A stretch of DNA of 64,000 nt, from contig NZ_CP069213.1 in NCBI RefSeq assembly GCF_016834455.1, positions 1,984,501 to 2,048,500 on the forward strand, in the 5' to 3' direction. Shown here one piece after another: positions 17,507 through 26,798 of the stretch (position 1 is the first letter of the stretch; each line of letters opens with the position of its first letter). Source of the DNA: Shewanella litorisediminis (GTDB lineage: Bacteria > Pseudomonadota > Gammaproteobacteria > Enterobacterales > Shewanellaceae). Made by a program: the position numbers and the translations under genes. Under the pieces are notes generated by a model. The model had not been told where the DNA came from and did not search any database. It saw nothing but the letters and a program-made list of their open reading frames with translations.

Positions 17507-19243
17507 ATGAATCCCTACCAAGCGCCACTGGGCGAGATGCGTTTTTTGCTGGAACATGTGTTTAATGCTGAAGCGACCTGGCAAGGTCTTGCGTCCCTCG
17601 AAGGCATGGTTGATATGGACACAGCGCTGGCGATTCTTGAGGAAGCCGCCAAGCTGAACCGCGACCTGGTGCATCCCATCAACCGTCCGGGTGATGAAGA
17701 AGGTGTAGGCTTCAGCGAGGGTAAGGTCACCACGCCCAAGGGCTACAAAGACGCCTATGATGCCTTTGTTGAAGGGGGCTGGATTGGACTGTGCGGCGAT
17801 CCTGAATACGGCGGTATGGGCATGCCAAAGATGCTCGGTGTGCTGGTTGATGAGATGGGTTACAGCGCCTGTAATGCTTTTAATCTCTATGGCTCATTAA
17901 CCGCCGGAGCGGCGCTTGCCATCAACGCCCATGGTGCAGAAGCCCTCAAGGCAAAATATTTGCCCAAGCTATACAGTGGCGAGTGGGCCGGTGCCATGGA
18001 CATGACTGAGCCTCAGGCCGGTTCCGACCTTCGCCATATCCGCACCCGTGCAGAGCCGCAGGAAGACGGGAGTTACCTCGTCAGTGGCAGCAAGATCTTC
18101 ATTACCGGTGGCGATCAGGATCTGACCGAAAACGTTATCCATTTGGTGCTGGCAAAAATCAGTGGCTCCAACAGCCTGTCGCTGTTTTTAGTGCCAAAAA
18201 TCGCTGTCGATGACAATGGCAACCTGGCTGAGCCCAATGGCGTTTCTGTTGGCAGCATTGAGCATAAAATGGGGCTTAAAGGCTCAGCCACCTGCGTAAT
18301 GAATTTCGACGGCGCTCGCGGTTGGCTAATTGGGCGTGAAAACAAGGGCCTCGCCTGCATGTTCACCATGATGAACTATGAGCGTCTTGCCATAGGTATT
18401 CAGGGCCTTGGCAGCGCTCAGGCCGCCGTTCAAATGGCCTCTGAATATGCAAAAGAGCGCCTGCAGGGCAATGCCGCCGGCAGCAGCAACGCTGCAGATC
18501 CCATTCTGGTACACGGGGATGTGCGAAGGATGCTGTTGACCATTAAGACCCTGACGGATGCTGGCCGTGCGTTAGCCGTTCATACCGGAAAGCAGTTGGA
18601 TTTGGCCAAATTTGCCGAGGATGAGATACAGGTTGCCAAGGCCTCACGCTATGTTGGTCTGCTCACTCCGGTGGCCAAGGCCTTCTTAACTGACCGTGGT
18701 CTTGATATCACCATCATGGCGCAACAGGTATTCGGTGGTCACGGCTATATCCGAGAAACCGGAATAGAGCAGTTGGTACGCGACACCCGTATTGCCCAGA
18801 TCTATGAGGGCACCAACGGCATTCAGGCTATCGACTTTTTGGGCCGCAAGGTAACCGGTGATAATCTTGCTACCCTCAAAGAGTTTGTTGCCGAGCACAT
18901 AGAGGTGCTGAGCGACGCCTGTGACAAGGCCAACGCACTGAAAGCAGGCTTTGCAGCCTTCACAGAGGTTGCCGCTTGGATAAATGACAATAAGTTAACT
19001 CGCCCGGCATTAATCAATGCAGTTGCGGTGGACATGTTGGATGCCTTTGGCTATTTGCTTTACGGCTATTACCATTTGCTGATGCGTAACACGGCCATCG
19101 CTGCGGGCAGTGAACTGGCCCCGGCAAAAGAGGCATACTGCGATTTCTACTTTGCCAAGCTGTTGCCGAAGGCAGAGGCGTTATTGAGTGCCGCCAAAGC
19201 CGGAGACGAGCTTTTGATGTCGCTGCCTGAAGCCTATTTTTGA
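17507..19243 (+). CDS. Acyl-CoA dehydrogenase (DmdC/FadE-like, with C-terminal extension)
   Basis: A flavoenzyme that introduces the alpha-beta double bond into an acyl-CoA. The 578-residue length and the added C-terminal domain fit the subfamily that includes 3-methylmercaptopropionyl-CoA dehydrogenase (DmdC), larger than classical 380-residue members. Visible motifs are AMDMTEPQAGSDL (FAD/substrate binding), KIFITGGDQDL, GGHGYIRETGIEQLVRD and QIYEGTNGIQA with the catalytic base Glu434. Substrate chain length cannot be read from sequence. It may act in fatty-acid oxidation with the dienoyl-CoA-reductase-like SDR upstream. Confidence 0.88.
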   Translation: MNPYQAPLGEMRFLLEHVFNAEATWQGLASLEGMVDMDTALAILEEAAKLNRDLVHPINRPGDEEGVGFSEGKVTTPKGYKDAYDAFVEGGWIGLCGDPEYGGMGMPKMLGVLVDEMGYSACNAFNLYGSLTAGAALAINAHGAEALKAKYLPKLYSGEWAGAMDMTEPQAGSDLRHIRTRAEPQEDGSYLVSGSKIFITGGDQDLTENVIHLVLAKISGSNSLSLFLVPKIAVDDNGNLAEPNGVSVGSIEHKMGLKGSATCVMNFDGARGWLIGRENKGLACMFTMMNYERLAIGIQGLGSAQAAVQMASEYAKERLQGNAAGSSNAADPILVHGDVRRMLLTIKTLTDAGRALAVHTGKQLDLAKFAEDEIQVAKASRYVGLLTPVAKAFLTDRGLDITIMAQQVFGGHGYIRETGIEQLVRDTRIAQIYEGTNGIQAIDFLGRKVTGDNLATLKEFVAEHIEVLSDACDKANALKAGFAAFTEVAAWINDNKLTRPALINAVAVDMLDAFGYLLYGYYHLLMRNTAIAAGSELAPAKEAYCDFYFAKLLPKAEALLSAAKAGDELLMSLPEAYF

Positions 19244-19334
19244 TCCGGGCTGATGGAAGGTGAGTGCTCCGGCACTTGCCATCAAGCACAATCGACGTTA
19301 AGGCACTGATTACAAAGTTTAAGCACTGTTTAAA

Positions 19335-19365
19335 GGGGGCCTGTTTCGCCCCCGTCTTATTTTTT
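19335..19365 (+). terminator. Intrinsic terminator of the acyl-CoA dehydrogenase gene
   Basis: GGGGGC and GCCCCC form a stem around CTGTTTC, followed by GTCTTA and a six-T run. The T-run is offset by about 6 bases, so efficiency is uncertain. Confidence 0.75.
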
Positions 19366-19439
19366 ACACCTGCGGTTTTTCGCGTATGAGGTTGCCAAGC
19401 CGTGCAGCTAAACAGCCCCGGTCAAATCGAAAACCCCGG

Positions 19440-21068
19440 TCATTTCTGTGCCGCCATTTGCTGCTGCTCTTGCTGTAACAGAGATTTAAGCAAGGTAGCA
19501 GCAAAGCCCTGACTGCGCTTGCCGCTTGGGTTTTCTGGCTCGACCAATCCATTCTCAAGCACCACAAAGGCATACTCCCTATCGTCAGTGCGTAAGAACC
19601 CGGCAAGGTTTGACACGCCCTGCATGCTGCCGGTTTTGGCCAGAACCCGTTCTTTTAAAGAACCCGAACTGAAGCCGCGTTTATAGAGCAGGGTGCCGTC
19701 TTTTCCGGAAACGGGAAGCCCATATTTCAGTGGGGCATAATCTTCCGTGTGGTGAATTAACAGCAGGGTCTGCATTAATTGGCGCGCATTCAGCAGGTTA
19801 TAGCGGGATAGACCCGAGCCATCGACCAACTTGGCACTGGATAAATCCACCCCGAGCCGCTCTAAATTGGCGGCCATTTCTTTACTGCCCTGATAGAAGT
19901 CTGACTCATCCTGTCCCTGAGTCTTGCTTAGCTGCTTAAGGAACGCATCGGCGATGAGGTTATCCGACTCTTTGAGCATTTCACTTAACAATGAATCCAT
20001 GGGGGCTGACTGATGGTCGGCAACCAGATGGGCGCCGCCCGGCAACCTATGCAAGCGCTCTGGTTTGGGTGCGGTTAAACCGGCTTTTTTCAACAGGCCG
20101 GCCACCTTGTCCTGTAACCACACATCCGTGTGCGTCACTGCAATAGAAAGGGGCAATGCCTGTTTGCCGCTGTAACAGCCATGGAGCAAATAACGGTTTG
20201 GGCCGACAACAGCCAAATGGGGGCTGCATTCCTTGAAACTGGCACCGGGACGATAGCTCAGCTGATTATCGACTGTGATTGCTGCATCCTTTGCCAACCA
20301 TACGTAGGTGGCATCACCTTTATCTGTCGGCCGCAGCGATGCCTTGACGCAATTTTTATCGAGGCTAAACTCGGCCACAGGTGAGGCATAACAGACCCCT
20401 AGATCGTCCCAGACCCATCCGGGAGCCTTATCGCTTTTGTCCACTGCCGAGACAAGATACACCTTGTTGATGGTACGTATACCCTGTTGCTTGAGGCTGG
20501 CAAACAGGGTGCTGAGTTCAGAACTGGAGAGCAGGGGATCGCCGCTGAAGCCAATGTATAGACGATCCAGCACTGGAGGCTTCATGCCCTGAACAAAGAG
20601 CTGAGTATGAAATCGGAAGTCCGGCCCCAGGGTGTGCCGCGCCGCCAGTGCCAGCAGCAGTTTTTGCACGCTTGCCGGTAGCATGGCGCGTTCGCTGTTA
20701 TCGCTGATTACCACCTGGTGGGTTTTAAGGTCTACGGCAAGTACCGCAACATTGGTGAGCTTGGGTTTGATTGCAAGATACCAGTCCGGGGTGATGTCTT
20801 TTACAGGTGAAAGCACGCTTGTAGGCAGCACAGGGCTTGCTGTCGGCTCAGATGATGCTTGTGTCCCTGTGGCGTCGACAAGGGGATACGCCTGCTCTGG
20901 GCCTTGCTCCGGTGGCTTGCTCCCAACAGACGGTGACGCAGTGACTGTGCTTTCCATTTCCCTGGCACCTGCCGGTGATATCGCCCCAATGATCACTGAG
21001 ACAGATATCGCTAACAGCGATTGGACGGCGACCTTCATATGCTTTGCACCAAATAAGCGTGCCTTCAT
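19440..21068 (-). CDS. dacB: D-alanyl-D-alanine carboxypeptidase/endopeptidase, S13 family (PBP4)
   Basis: A periplasmic penicillin-binding protein that trims or cuts peptidoglycan cross-links. The three active-site motifs are present: SVQK (Ser133, Lys136), SDN in ESDNLIADA, and KTG in VLAKTGSMQGV. The ATG at 21068, with AAAGGA about 8 nt upstream, gives 542 residues with a signal peptide ending near SPAGA. A Ser/Pro/Thr-rich stretch of about 55 residues separates the signal peptide from the catalytic domain and makes the protein longer than E. coli PBP4 (477). An in-frame start at 21098 is less likely. It is convergent with the dehydrogenase gene. Confidence 0.92.
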   Translation of the reverse strand: MKARLFGAKHMKVAVQSLLAISVSVIIGAISPAGAREMESTVTASPSVGSKPPEQGPEQAYPLVDATGTQASSEPTASPVLPTSVLSPVKDITPDWYLAIKPKLTNVAVLAVDLKTHQVVISDNSERAMLPASVQKLLLALAARHTLGPDFRFHTQLFVQGMKPPVLDRLYIGFSGDPLLSSSELSTLFASLKQQGIRTINKVYLVSAVDKSDKAPGWVWDDLGVCYASPVAEFSLDKNCVKASLRPTDKGDATYVWLAKDAAITVDNQLSYRPGASFKECSPHLAVVGPNRYLLHGCYSGKQALPLSIAVTHTDVWLQDKVAGLLKKAGLTAPKPERLHRLPGGAHLVADHQSAPMDSLLSEMLKESDNLIADAFLKQLSKTQGQDESDFYQGSKEMAANLERLGVDLSSAKLVDGSGLSRYNLLNARQLMQTLLLIHHTEDYAPLKYGLPVSGKDGTLLYKRGFSSGSLKERVLAKTGSMQGVSNLAGFLRTDDREYAFVVLENGLVEPENPSGKRSQGFAATLLKSLLQQEQQQMAAQK

Positions 21069-21356
21069 GCTGCATCCTTTTCGGCGTTTCATCATCAAAA
21101 CGCATTGGCTCTTCTATCCGTAGTCTGGCTCTGTTGCTGAGCGGCTTCTTGGGCGACGGCTTTATCCCGTGCAGCTCAGGTACCGACAACATGCCATGCG
21201 TGCACATCAACGCGCGTAATCTGCGGTTGAATGGCTCAATTTCTTGCCTTGCGGTGACCGTGTCTTAAGTTCTGGGAACACTGCATTAGCCTTTCAGCGC
21301 CAGATGGCAAACAGATTTGATTGCCCGGGTAACTTACGGCTCGTTAATGCAGTCAC

Positions 21357-21542
21357 CTATCTGGGATCCCGGGGATCGTCTTTTTCCATTAAACGATAAA
21401 ATCGCAGGGTAACAAAGAGCACCAGGGCAATAAACAGTGGCAAGACCAAAATGCCGAGGGCGAATTTGTAGTGAAACAGGACGAAGGCGCCAACCAGAGC
21501 GAGGAGGACTGTGAGCAATATTTGCAGGTTAGGGCGATTCAT
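21357..21542 (-). CDS. Small two-TM membrane protein, unknown function
   Basis: From the ATG at 21542 (GGTGGA upstream) the protein has 61 residues: a short polar start, two closely spaced hydrophobic segments (about 5-25 and 29-48), and a charged tail ending KDDPRDPR. I do not recognise the family. The layout is typical of small inner-membrane proteins of unknown role. It lies between dacB and the divergent DUF1904 gene. Codon use and hydrophobic pattern support it as a real gene. Confidence 0.65.
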   Translation of the reverse strand: MNRPNLQILLTVLLALVGAFVLFHYKFALGILVLPLFIALVLFVTLRFYRLMEKDDPRDPR

Positions 21543-21748
21543 GGTTATTCCACCGGCAGCAAGGATGCCTTCACTATAACAAAAGCCGCTTGCTGGCGTA
21601 ACAGAAGTGGGGCCCAAGCACGGGGTCTGTCACCTATTGGACAAAAGTTGGTCGGAATTTCCGTTACGCGCCGCTATGATGGCAAAAATGCTTGCCCCAA
21701 AGGACGCTTATCGGTAATTTCTAGCCCTTGATTGACAAAGGACCCCCT

Positions 21749-22075
21749 ATGCCTCATCTCAGAGTTCGCGGCCTTGAGTCTGACGCGGTGGCCCGGTTGA
21801 GCCGTGATTTGCCGGCAAGATTGGCCGCAATAACCGCTACAGATGTCTCCAGTTACACCCTGGAGTGGATCCCCAGCCAATTTTTCCAACAGGGAGAGGC
21901 ATGCCAACCACTGGTAATTGTGGAGGTTTTGTGGTTTCAACGGAATGAGTCAACACAGGATGAAATGGAAGCCTGTATTCGTGAACACCTGATGGCAGAA
22001 ACCCATTTGAGTGTTGCCGTGATTTTTATTGGGTTGGACAAGCGGGGGTATTACCGTGATGGCCGGCACTTCTAA
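21749..22075 (+). CDS. DUF1904 family protein
   Basis: The ATG at 21749, with AAAGGA at 21737-21742, gives 108 residues starting MPHLRVRGLESDAV. The fold looks like a small tautomerase/MIF-type protein (repeated beta-alpha-beta, with YTLEWIPSQFF and ACQPLVIVEVLWFQR), which is the character of DUF1904. Biochemical role is unknown. The stop lies inside the Shine-Dalgarno of pssA, so the two genes are probably cotranscribed. Confidence 0.78.
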   Translation: MPHLRVRGLESDAVARLSRDLPARLAAITATDVSSYTLEWIPSQFFQQGEACQPLVIVEVLWFQRNESTQDEMEACIREHLMAETHLSVAVIFIGLDKRGYYRDGRHF

Positions 22076-22086
22076 GGAGACAGATC

Positions 22087-23400
22087 TTGGTTGAAAAGCT
22101 GCAAGGCATTGCCCTTCAACCTGAGCAGCTCAAGTGGCTGCTTACCCCGCAGGACTTCAAATCTTGTCTGCTCGAGCGCATCGCATCGGCGAAACAGGCC
22201 ATTTATATCGCAGCGCTCTATCTTGAAGACGACGAAGCGGGCAGGGAAGTCATGGACGCTTTGCTTGCTGCCAAAGCGGCTAACCCGGCGCTGGATGTCA
22301 AGGTGTTGGTGGATTTCCACCGTGCCCGTCGAGGTCTTATAGGCCATAAGGGTGACAGCGGCAATTACCTGATGTATCGCCGTGTGATGGAGAATCATCC
22401 CGGTGCATTCGGTATCTATGGCGTGCCGGTAAAAGCCAAGGAATTTATGGGTGTATTGCACCTCAAGGGCTTTATTATCGATGATGCAGTGATATACAGC
22501 GGCGCCAGCCTCAACAATGTTTATCTGCATCAAGCCGATAAGTATCGTTTCGACCGCTATCACCTGATTGAAAACCCTTCTCTTGCCCTTACCATGCGGA
22601 CGATGATTGACAGCTATCTGCTTGCGGATCCGGCCGTCAGCCTACTGACTCAGGCCGCCGAAGAAGAAGTGTTGCCTCACAAGGTCGATGTACGCACCTT
22701 CAAGCAAAGGCTGTGTGAAGCCCAATATCAGTTTGAGGGCGTCACCCGCGGTAACAGGGTAACCCCCCTCGTTGGGCTTGGCAGTAAACACAATGCCCTG
22801 AACAAGGCGGTGATTTCGCTGGTCGAAAGTGCCCGCGCAGAACTCTTTATCTGCACGCCTTACTTCAATCCGCCACGGGTGTTGGTGCGCGCACTGGTTA
22901 AGCAGCTCAGAAACGGCGTTAAAATCGATATCGTGGTGGGTGATAAGACTGCCAACGACTTTTTTATTCCACCGGAAAAAGAGTTCAACACAATAGGGGC
23001 GCTGCCCTACCTGTATGAGCAGTCACTGCGCAAGTTCGCAAAACGCCAGCAGTGGGCCATAGACGCAGGGCTTTTGAACATTCATCTGTGGAAACACGAC
23101 AATAACAGTTACCACCTGAAGGGGATAAGTGCCGATAACTGCCGTCATCTGATCACAGGTTCCAACCTGAATCCTCGGGCCTGGGCACTGGATTTGGAAA
23201 ACGGCCTGCTGGTACAGGATGAAACCGGTGTGTGGCAGCAAAGTTTTGCCGAAGAGCAAGCCTTTATTATGAGGCACACTCAAAGGCTGTATCACTACAG
23301 CCAGGTCGATACTCTGCATCATTACCCCGTGCCGGTGAAAAAAATCATGAACCGGATCCGCAGGCTAAAAGCTGACATTTTGCTTCGCCGCATCCTGTAA
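22087..23400 (+). CDS. pssA: CDP-diacylglycerol--serine O-phosphatidyltransferase (PLD family)
   Basis: PssA makes phosphatidylserine, the precursor of phosphatidylethanolamine, at the membrane surface. The 437-residue protein has two phospholipase-D HKD half-sites: HLKGFIIDD (His125, Lys127, Asp132) and HLKGISADN (His343, Lys345, Asp350), with the following ITGSNLNPRAWALDLENGL typical of the PssA family. The TTG start at 22087 is supported by AAGGAG at 22074-22079. No membrane segment is seen, as expected for the E. coli type. Confidence 0.94.
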   Translation: MVEKLQGIALQPEQLKWLLTPQDFKSCLLERIASAKQAIYIAALYLEDDEAGREVMDALLAAKAANPALDVKVLVDFHRARRGLIGHKGDSGNYLMYRRVMENHPGAFGIYGVPVKAKEFMGVLHLKGFIIDDAVIYSGASLNNVYLHQADKYRFDRYHLIENPSLALTMRTMIDSYLLADPAVSLLTQAAEEEVLPHKVDVRTFKQRLCEAQYQFEGVTRGNRVTPLVGLGSKHNALNKAVISLVESARAELFICTPYFNPPRVLVRALVKQLRNGVKIDIVVGDKTANDFFIPPEKEFNTIGALPYLYEQSLRKFAKRQQWAIDAGLLNIHLWKHDNNSYHLKGISADNCRHLITGSNLNPRAWALDLENGLLVQDETGVWQQSFAEEQAFIMRHTQRLYHYSQVDTLHHYPVPVKKIMNRIRRLKADILLRRIL

Positions 23401-23425
23401 GCTTATCGTTTCTCACATATAAGAG

Positions 23426-23449
23426 GCCGGCAACACAGTCGGCGTTTTT
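23426..23449 (+). terminator. Probable terminator of pssA
   Basis: GCCGGC and GTCGGC (one G-U pair) form a 6-bp stem around AACACA, followed by G and five T residues. Confidence 0.7.
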
Positions 23450-23580
23450 ATGCCTGTCCCGAGGGGGAGTACTCAAATACCGGCGCAAATTGGTGCGAAT
23501 TCACGTATTATGCTTCGCCCCGGCGACACGAGCCGGAAGATTGACTATTTACCCTTGCCAGTTTCGGAGTGCCATTCATC

Positions 23581-24339
23581 ATGGTCCAGGATAAAAAGGA
23601 ACATTCGGTACACAGGTTGTATCAGTACCGCAAGTCCATATCATCAAAACCATTCACCGCAAGAGGTAAGAATTTACTGAGATGTGAACTATGTTTGCTG
23701 GGCAAACAGTTTTGCACCTGTGAATATCGCTCACAGCTGTCTACCAAGGCAGCCTTTATGTTGCTGATGTACGACGATGAAGTACTCAAACCCACCAACA
23801 GCGGACGCTTGATAGCGGATTTGGTCCCGGATACCTGGGCTTTTTTATGGCGACGTACCGAGGTTGATGAGCAGATGCTTGCCCTGATAAAGCATCCCGA
23901 TTTTATGCCCTTTGTGGTATTTCCCGGCGAGTATGCCGCGCCTGAGCAAGTCGTTCATCAAGCCATCAGCGAAGAGATGTTGGCCGGCAAACGCCCGCTG
24001 TTTATTATGCTGGATGGTTGCTGGCGAGAGGCGGTGAAGATGTTCCGAAAGAGCCCCTATCTGGCGGGCTTGCCGCTGCTGTCATTTGATGCCGGCGAAT
24101 TGGCCAGATATGCCCTGCGTAAAGGGCAGAGGGATTTTCAGTTTGGCACTGCAGAAGTCGCCGCTATGGTGCTTGGGGCGATGGGCGAAAGCCATAATAG
24201 TGCGCAGCTTGCCACCTGGTTTGATTTATTTGTGGAGTCGACCCTGCTTGGACGTAACCGCAGGCCCGGCGCTTGCCTCGATGAACGCCATCGCCTGATT
24301 GCCCGGTTCAACGAAGGGCAGGCACCCATTTCTGGCTGA
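23581..24339 (+). CDS. DTW-domain protein, probable tRNA-uridine aminocarboxypropyltransferase
   Basis: DTW-domain proteins (TapT/YfiP in E. coli) attach the aminocarboxypropyl group of SAM to uridine in the tRNA variable loop. The 252-residue protein has the N-terminal metal-type cysteines Cys35, 38, 45 and 47 (CxxC, then CxC) and the core MLDGCWREAVKMFRKSPYL. In this core the DxTW signature reads DGCW (145-148), with Cys for Thr. The ATG at 23581 is used. An in-frame GTG at 23569 is possible. The substitution leaves some doubt about activity or tRNA target. Confidence 0.85.
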   Translation: MVQDKKEHSVHRLYQYRKSISSKPFTARGKNLLRCELCLLGKQFCTCEYRSQLSTKAAFMLLMYDDEVLKPTNSGRLIADLVPDTWAFLWRRTEVDEQMLALIKHPDFMPFVVFPGEYAAPEQVVHQAISEEMLAGKRPLFIMLDGCWREAVKMFRKSPYLAGLPLLSFDAGELARYALRKGQRDFQFGTAEVAAMVLGAMGESHNSAQLATWFDLFVESTLLGRNRRPGACLDERHRLIARFNEGQAPISG

Positions 24340-24369
24340 TGGGGTTCTGTGTAAGCTTTGCAAGTGAGT

Positions 24370-24446
24370 TGGTCGGAGCGACAAGATTCGAACTTGCGAC
24401 CCCTGCCTCCCGAAGGCAGTGCTCTACCGGACTGAGCTACGCTACG
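24370..24446 (-). tRNA. tRNA-Pro (anticodon CGG)
   Basis: A complete 77-nt cloverleaf with encoded CCA. The D-arm is GCTC/GAGC, the anticodon stem is CTGCC/GGCAG with loop TTCGGGA (anticodon CGG), and the T-arm carries TTCGAAT. The acceptor strands CGTAGCG and CGCTCCG pair except at position 3-70, where U faces C. All other features are normal. It is antisense to the end of the preceding gene cluster and lies downstream of phoX on the same strand. Confidence 0.95.
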
Positions 24447-24508
24447 AAACCATATAAAAAACATACAGCTGTCTTATAGACTTCACAAGATGGCAAAACC
24501 CAAATAAT

Positions 24509-24535
24509 AACACCGGCCCATGCCGGTGTTTTTTT
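24509..24535. terminator. Intrinsic terminator between tRNA-Pro and phoX
   Basis: CACCGGC and GCCGGTG form a 7-bp stem around CCAT with seven T on the plus strand. On the minus strand the same hairpin is followed by TTATTATTT, which may end phoX transcription less efficiently. Confidence 0.75.
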
Positions 24536-24579
24536 ATCTCTGACTCTCTATGCTGCCTGCAAAGAGCATCAATAGATGC

Positions 24580-26640
24580 TTACACACCTACTTCGGTGCC
24601 ATCCAGCTTGGAAATCACCACTGTGGCCGCTCTGGGTCTGATGCTCATGCCGGCAGGTGTGACCTCAGTGGCATCATCGCTGTATGGCCAGTTGCCGGGG
24701 TGCTGGATATTGGCAAACAGGCTTTGATAATCAGGGCTGAAGGCAACACCGGTAACCTCACAGTCGTTCGGGCCAACAAAGAAGCGGCGTAGTTCCATTT
24801 GATTGTCGGCACGAAGCGGCTTTTGGTTACCGTCGGCGTCGAGCAATCTGGAGGGCACCACGGCCAGCATCTGGTCGTTGGTGTGCTCAGTCACCTCCTT
24901 GGCGCCGTTGTCGGTTTGTACCCACATGATGCCACGGGGGTCAAATGCCAAGCCGTCAGGGCTCGCGAACTGGTTTTCATCGGTCAGGCCACTGAGGTTG
25001 GTTTCGCTGTCGCCGTTGGCAGGTGAACCAAACACAAAGATATCCCAGCTGAACTCCGTGTCGGTGTCGCCTTCATTCCAGCGGATAATGTGACCAAAGC
25101 TGTTTTTAAGGCGTGGGTTAGCCGGATTGGCTTCGGTGCGTCGGGTGTTGTTGGTCAGTGTCAGGTACACACTGCCGGTGAAGGGGTCCACAGCGCACCA
25201 CTCCGGGCGATCCATGGGGGTCGCGCCCACCAGATCTGCCGCGCCTGCGGTATTGACGATAATGTCTGCCAGGGAACCCAAATGCTCGCCCAGGGTTTTA
25301 CCGTCTGTGGTCACGGTGTCAGGCACCAGCGCAAGCCATTCTCCCTGGCCTTCTTCATCGAAACGTGCCACATAAAGCGTGCCGTTGTTCATGTACTTGT
25401 CGCCGGTAGCGATGCGGTTGCTGCTGTTGGCATCGGCCTCAGACCAAAGTGCATCCGACACATACTTGTAGAGATACTCAAAGCGGGAATCATGGCCTGA
25501 GTAAAATACCACTGGCTTACCTTCTTCGAGTTTACCGAAGGTGCAGCCTTCGTGGCGGAAGCGGCCCAGGGCAGTGCGCTTAACGCCGCGCTGAGTGGGG
25601 CTGTATGGGTCGATTTCTACGATATAGCCATGTCCATTGGCCTCGTTGCGGTAGTCATAAAGGGCGCTGATGCCGCTGGGAGTAATGTCGAAGCGGCTAA
25701 ATTCGTCAGCTCGCTCTTCGTCGTGGCCGGCAAAATGGTTCCATCCATAGCGGGTGTCTTTGGTCGCAACACCGATGCGGGCGTTGGCGGCAGACATTTC
25801 ACCTTTGTTGACGAAATATTCTGGCCAGTTCTCTTCGCAGGTCAGGTAGGTGCCCCATGGCGTTGAACCGTTACCGCAGTTGTTCAGGGTGCCACGGGCC
25901 TGGCTGCCATCGGGCGAGAATGCGGTGATCAGGTGATCGCTGTAAGCCACGGGTCCCGTCATATCGAAGGTTGTAGCGCCGGTGAAACGGCGGTTATGGG
26001 GATCGTTTTTAATCACTTCCCACACGCCGTTGGTGCGTTTGATGCGCACTACGGTAACGCCATGGGCGTTGATTTCTTTGCGTACCTCATCAACGATGGT
26101 GCGAAGACCGGTGACAGGGTCCACAGTGGGGCCGGTGGGATGCAGGGCATCAGGCTCAATGTATTCATGGTTGACACACAGCAAACCATCATCGGCGGCG
26201 TCATTCAGCGGGAAGAAATGCATACCGTCGTGGTTTTGGCCCACGGCATTGGCCTGATCGTCAGAGGTGTTGCTGCCATCGTCTTTCCAGGGGGCGGCCT
26301 TGTCGTTAAGTGGTGTCCCCCAGGGCGCCAGTACCTGAGCGCGATAACCTTGCGGAATTGACACACCATCGGTCAGTGAACCGGGAATGGAGTTAAACCC
26401 CAGGGTGATTTCTGACTGGGTCGGTGGTGGTACGGGGGTAGGCGGGGTGACAGGCCCGGTAACGGGAGATGAATCACTGCCGCAGCCAGCCAGGCCCAAA
26501 CCCGCAAAGGCGGTCATGGCGCCAAGGCCCAAGCCGCTTTTTACAAAGTTGCGGCGAGAAAGATGACGGTCCAACACCTCGGCAAATGGGGTATTGTTGC
26601 TCTGGTTAAAACAGTTAGGATTATGGGTAGCCTTGCTCAT
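24580..26640 (-). CDS. phoX: PhoX family alkaline phosphatase, Tat-exported
   Basis: PhoX enzymes are calcium- and iron-dependent periplasmic or surface phosphatases that release phosphate from organic esters. The ATG at 26640 (GGAG upstream) gives 686 residues. The twin-arginine signal is SRRNFVKSG at 29-37, and LAGC at 50-53 could also be a lipobox, which would make it a Tat lipoprotein. The catalytic core has CVNHEY, NNCGNGSTPWGTYLTCEENW, GWNHFAGHDEER and SPDGLAFDPRG, typical of the family. A Pro/Thr-rich linker follows the signal. A possible PHO box lies upstream. Confidence 0.92.
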   Translation of the reverse strand: MSKATHNPNCFNQSNNTPFAEVLDRHLSRRNFVKSGLGLGAMTAFAGLGLAGCGSDSSPVTGPVTPPTPVPPPTQSEITLGFNSIPGSLTDGVSIPQGYRAQVLAPWGTPLNDKAAPWKDDGSNTSDDQANAVGQNHDGMHFFPLNDAADDGLLCVNHEYIEPDALHPTGPTVDPVTGLRTIVDEVRKEINAHGVTVVRIKRTNGVWEVIKNDPHNRRFTGATTFDMTGPVAYSDHLITAFSPDGSQARGTLNNCGNGSTPWGTYLTCEENWPEYFVNKGEMSAANARIGVATKDTRYGWNHFAGHDEERADEFSRFDITPSGISALYDYRNEANGHGYIVEIDPYSPTQRGVKRTALGRFRHEGCTFGKLEEGKPVVFYSGHDSRFEYLYKYVSDALWSEADANSSNRIATGDKYMNNGTLYVARFDEEGQGEWLALVPDTVTTDGKTLGEHLGSLADIIVNTAGAADLVGATPMDRPEWCAVDPFTGSVYLTLTNNTRRTEANPANPRLKNSFGHIIRWNEGDTDTEFSWDIFVFGSPANGDSETNLSGLTDENQFASPDGLAFDPRGIMWVQTDNGAKEVTEHTNDQMLAVVPSRLLDADGNQKPLRADNQMELRRFFVGPNDCEVTGVAFSPDYQSLFANIQHPGNWPYSDDATEVTPAGMSIRPRAATVVISKLDGTEVGV

Positions 26641-26698
26641 GTGCGCTCCGATAAGACATTGTAATGTTGGCGTAATTCGAAACGACAAGGTAGTAGTA

Positions 26699-26731
26699 TT
26701 AAATGACGTTTGTGTGTACTAAGTATGACGA
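26699..26731 (-). promoter_or_regulatory. Candidate PHO box upstream of phoX
   Basis: On the minus strand TCGTCAT and ACGTCAT occur exactly 22 bp apart, two PhoB 11-bp repeat units, about 60-90 bp before the phoX ATG. Each matches the CTGTCAT unit at 5 of 7 bases. The middle unit matches poorly. PhoB control of phoX is common, but this site is only suggestive. Confidence 0.4.
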
Positions 26732-26798
26732 TTGAGTGAAAGGACGGCTTTTCGCCGCAGTCTATACTCAGGTAATCACAATAGGTGGGGATGAACCT

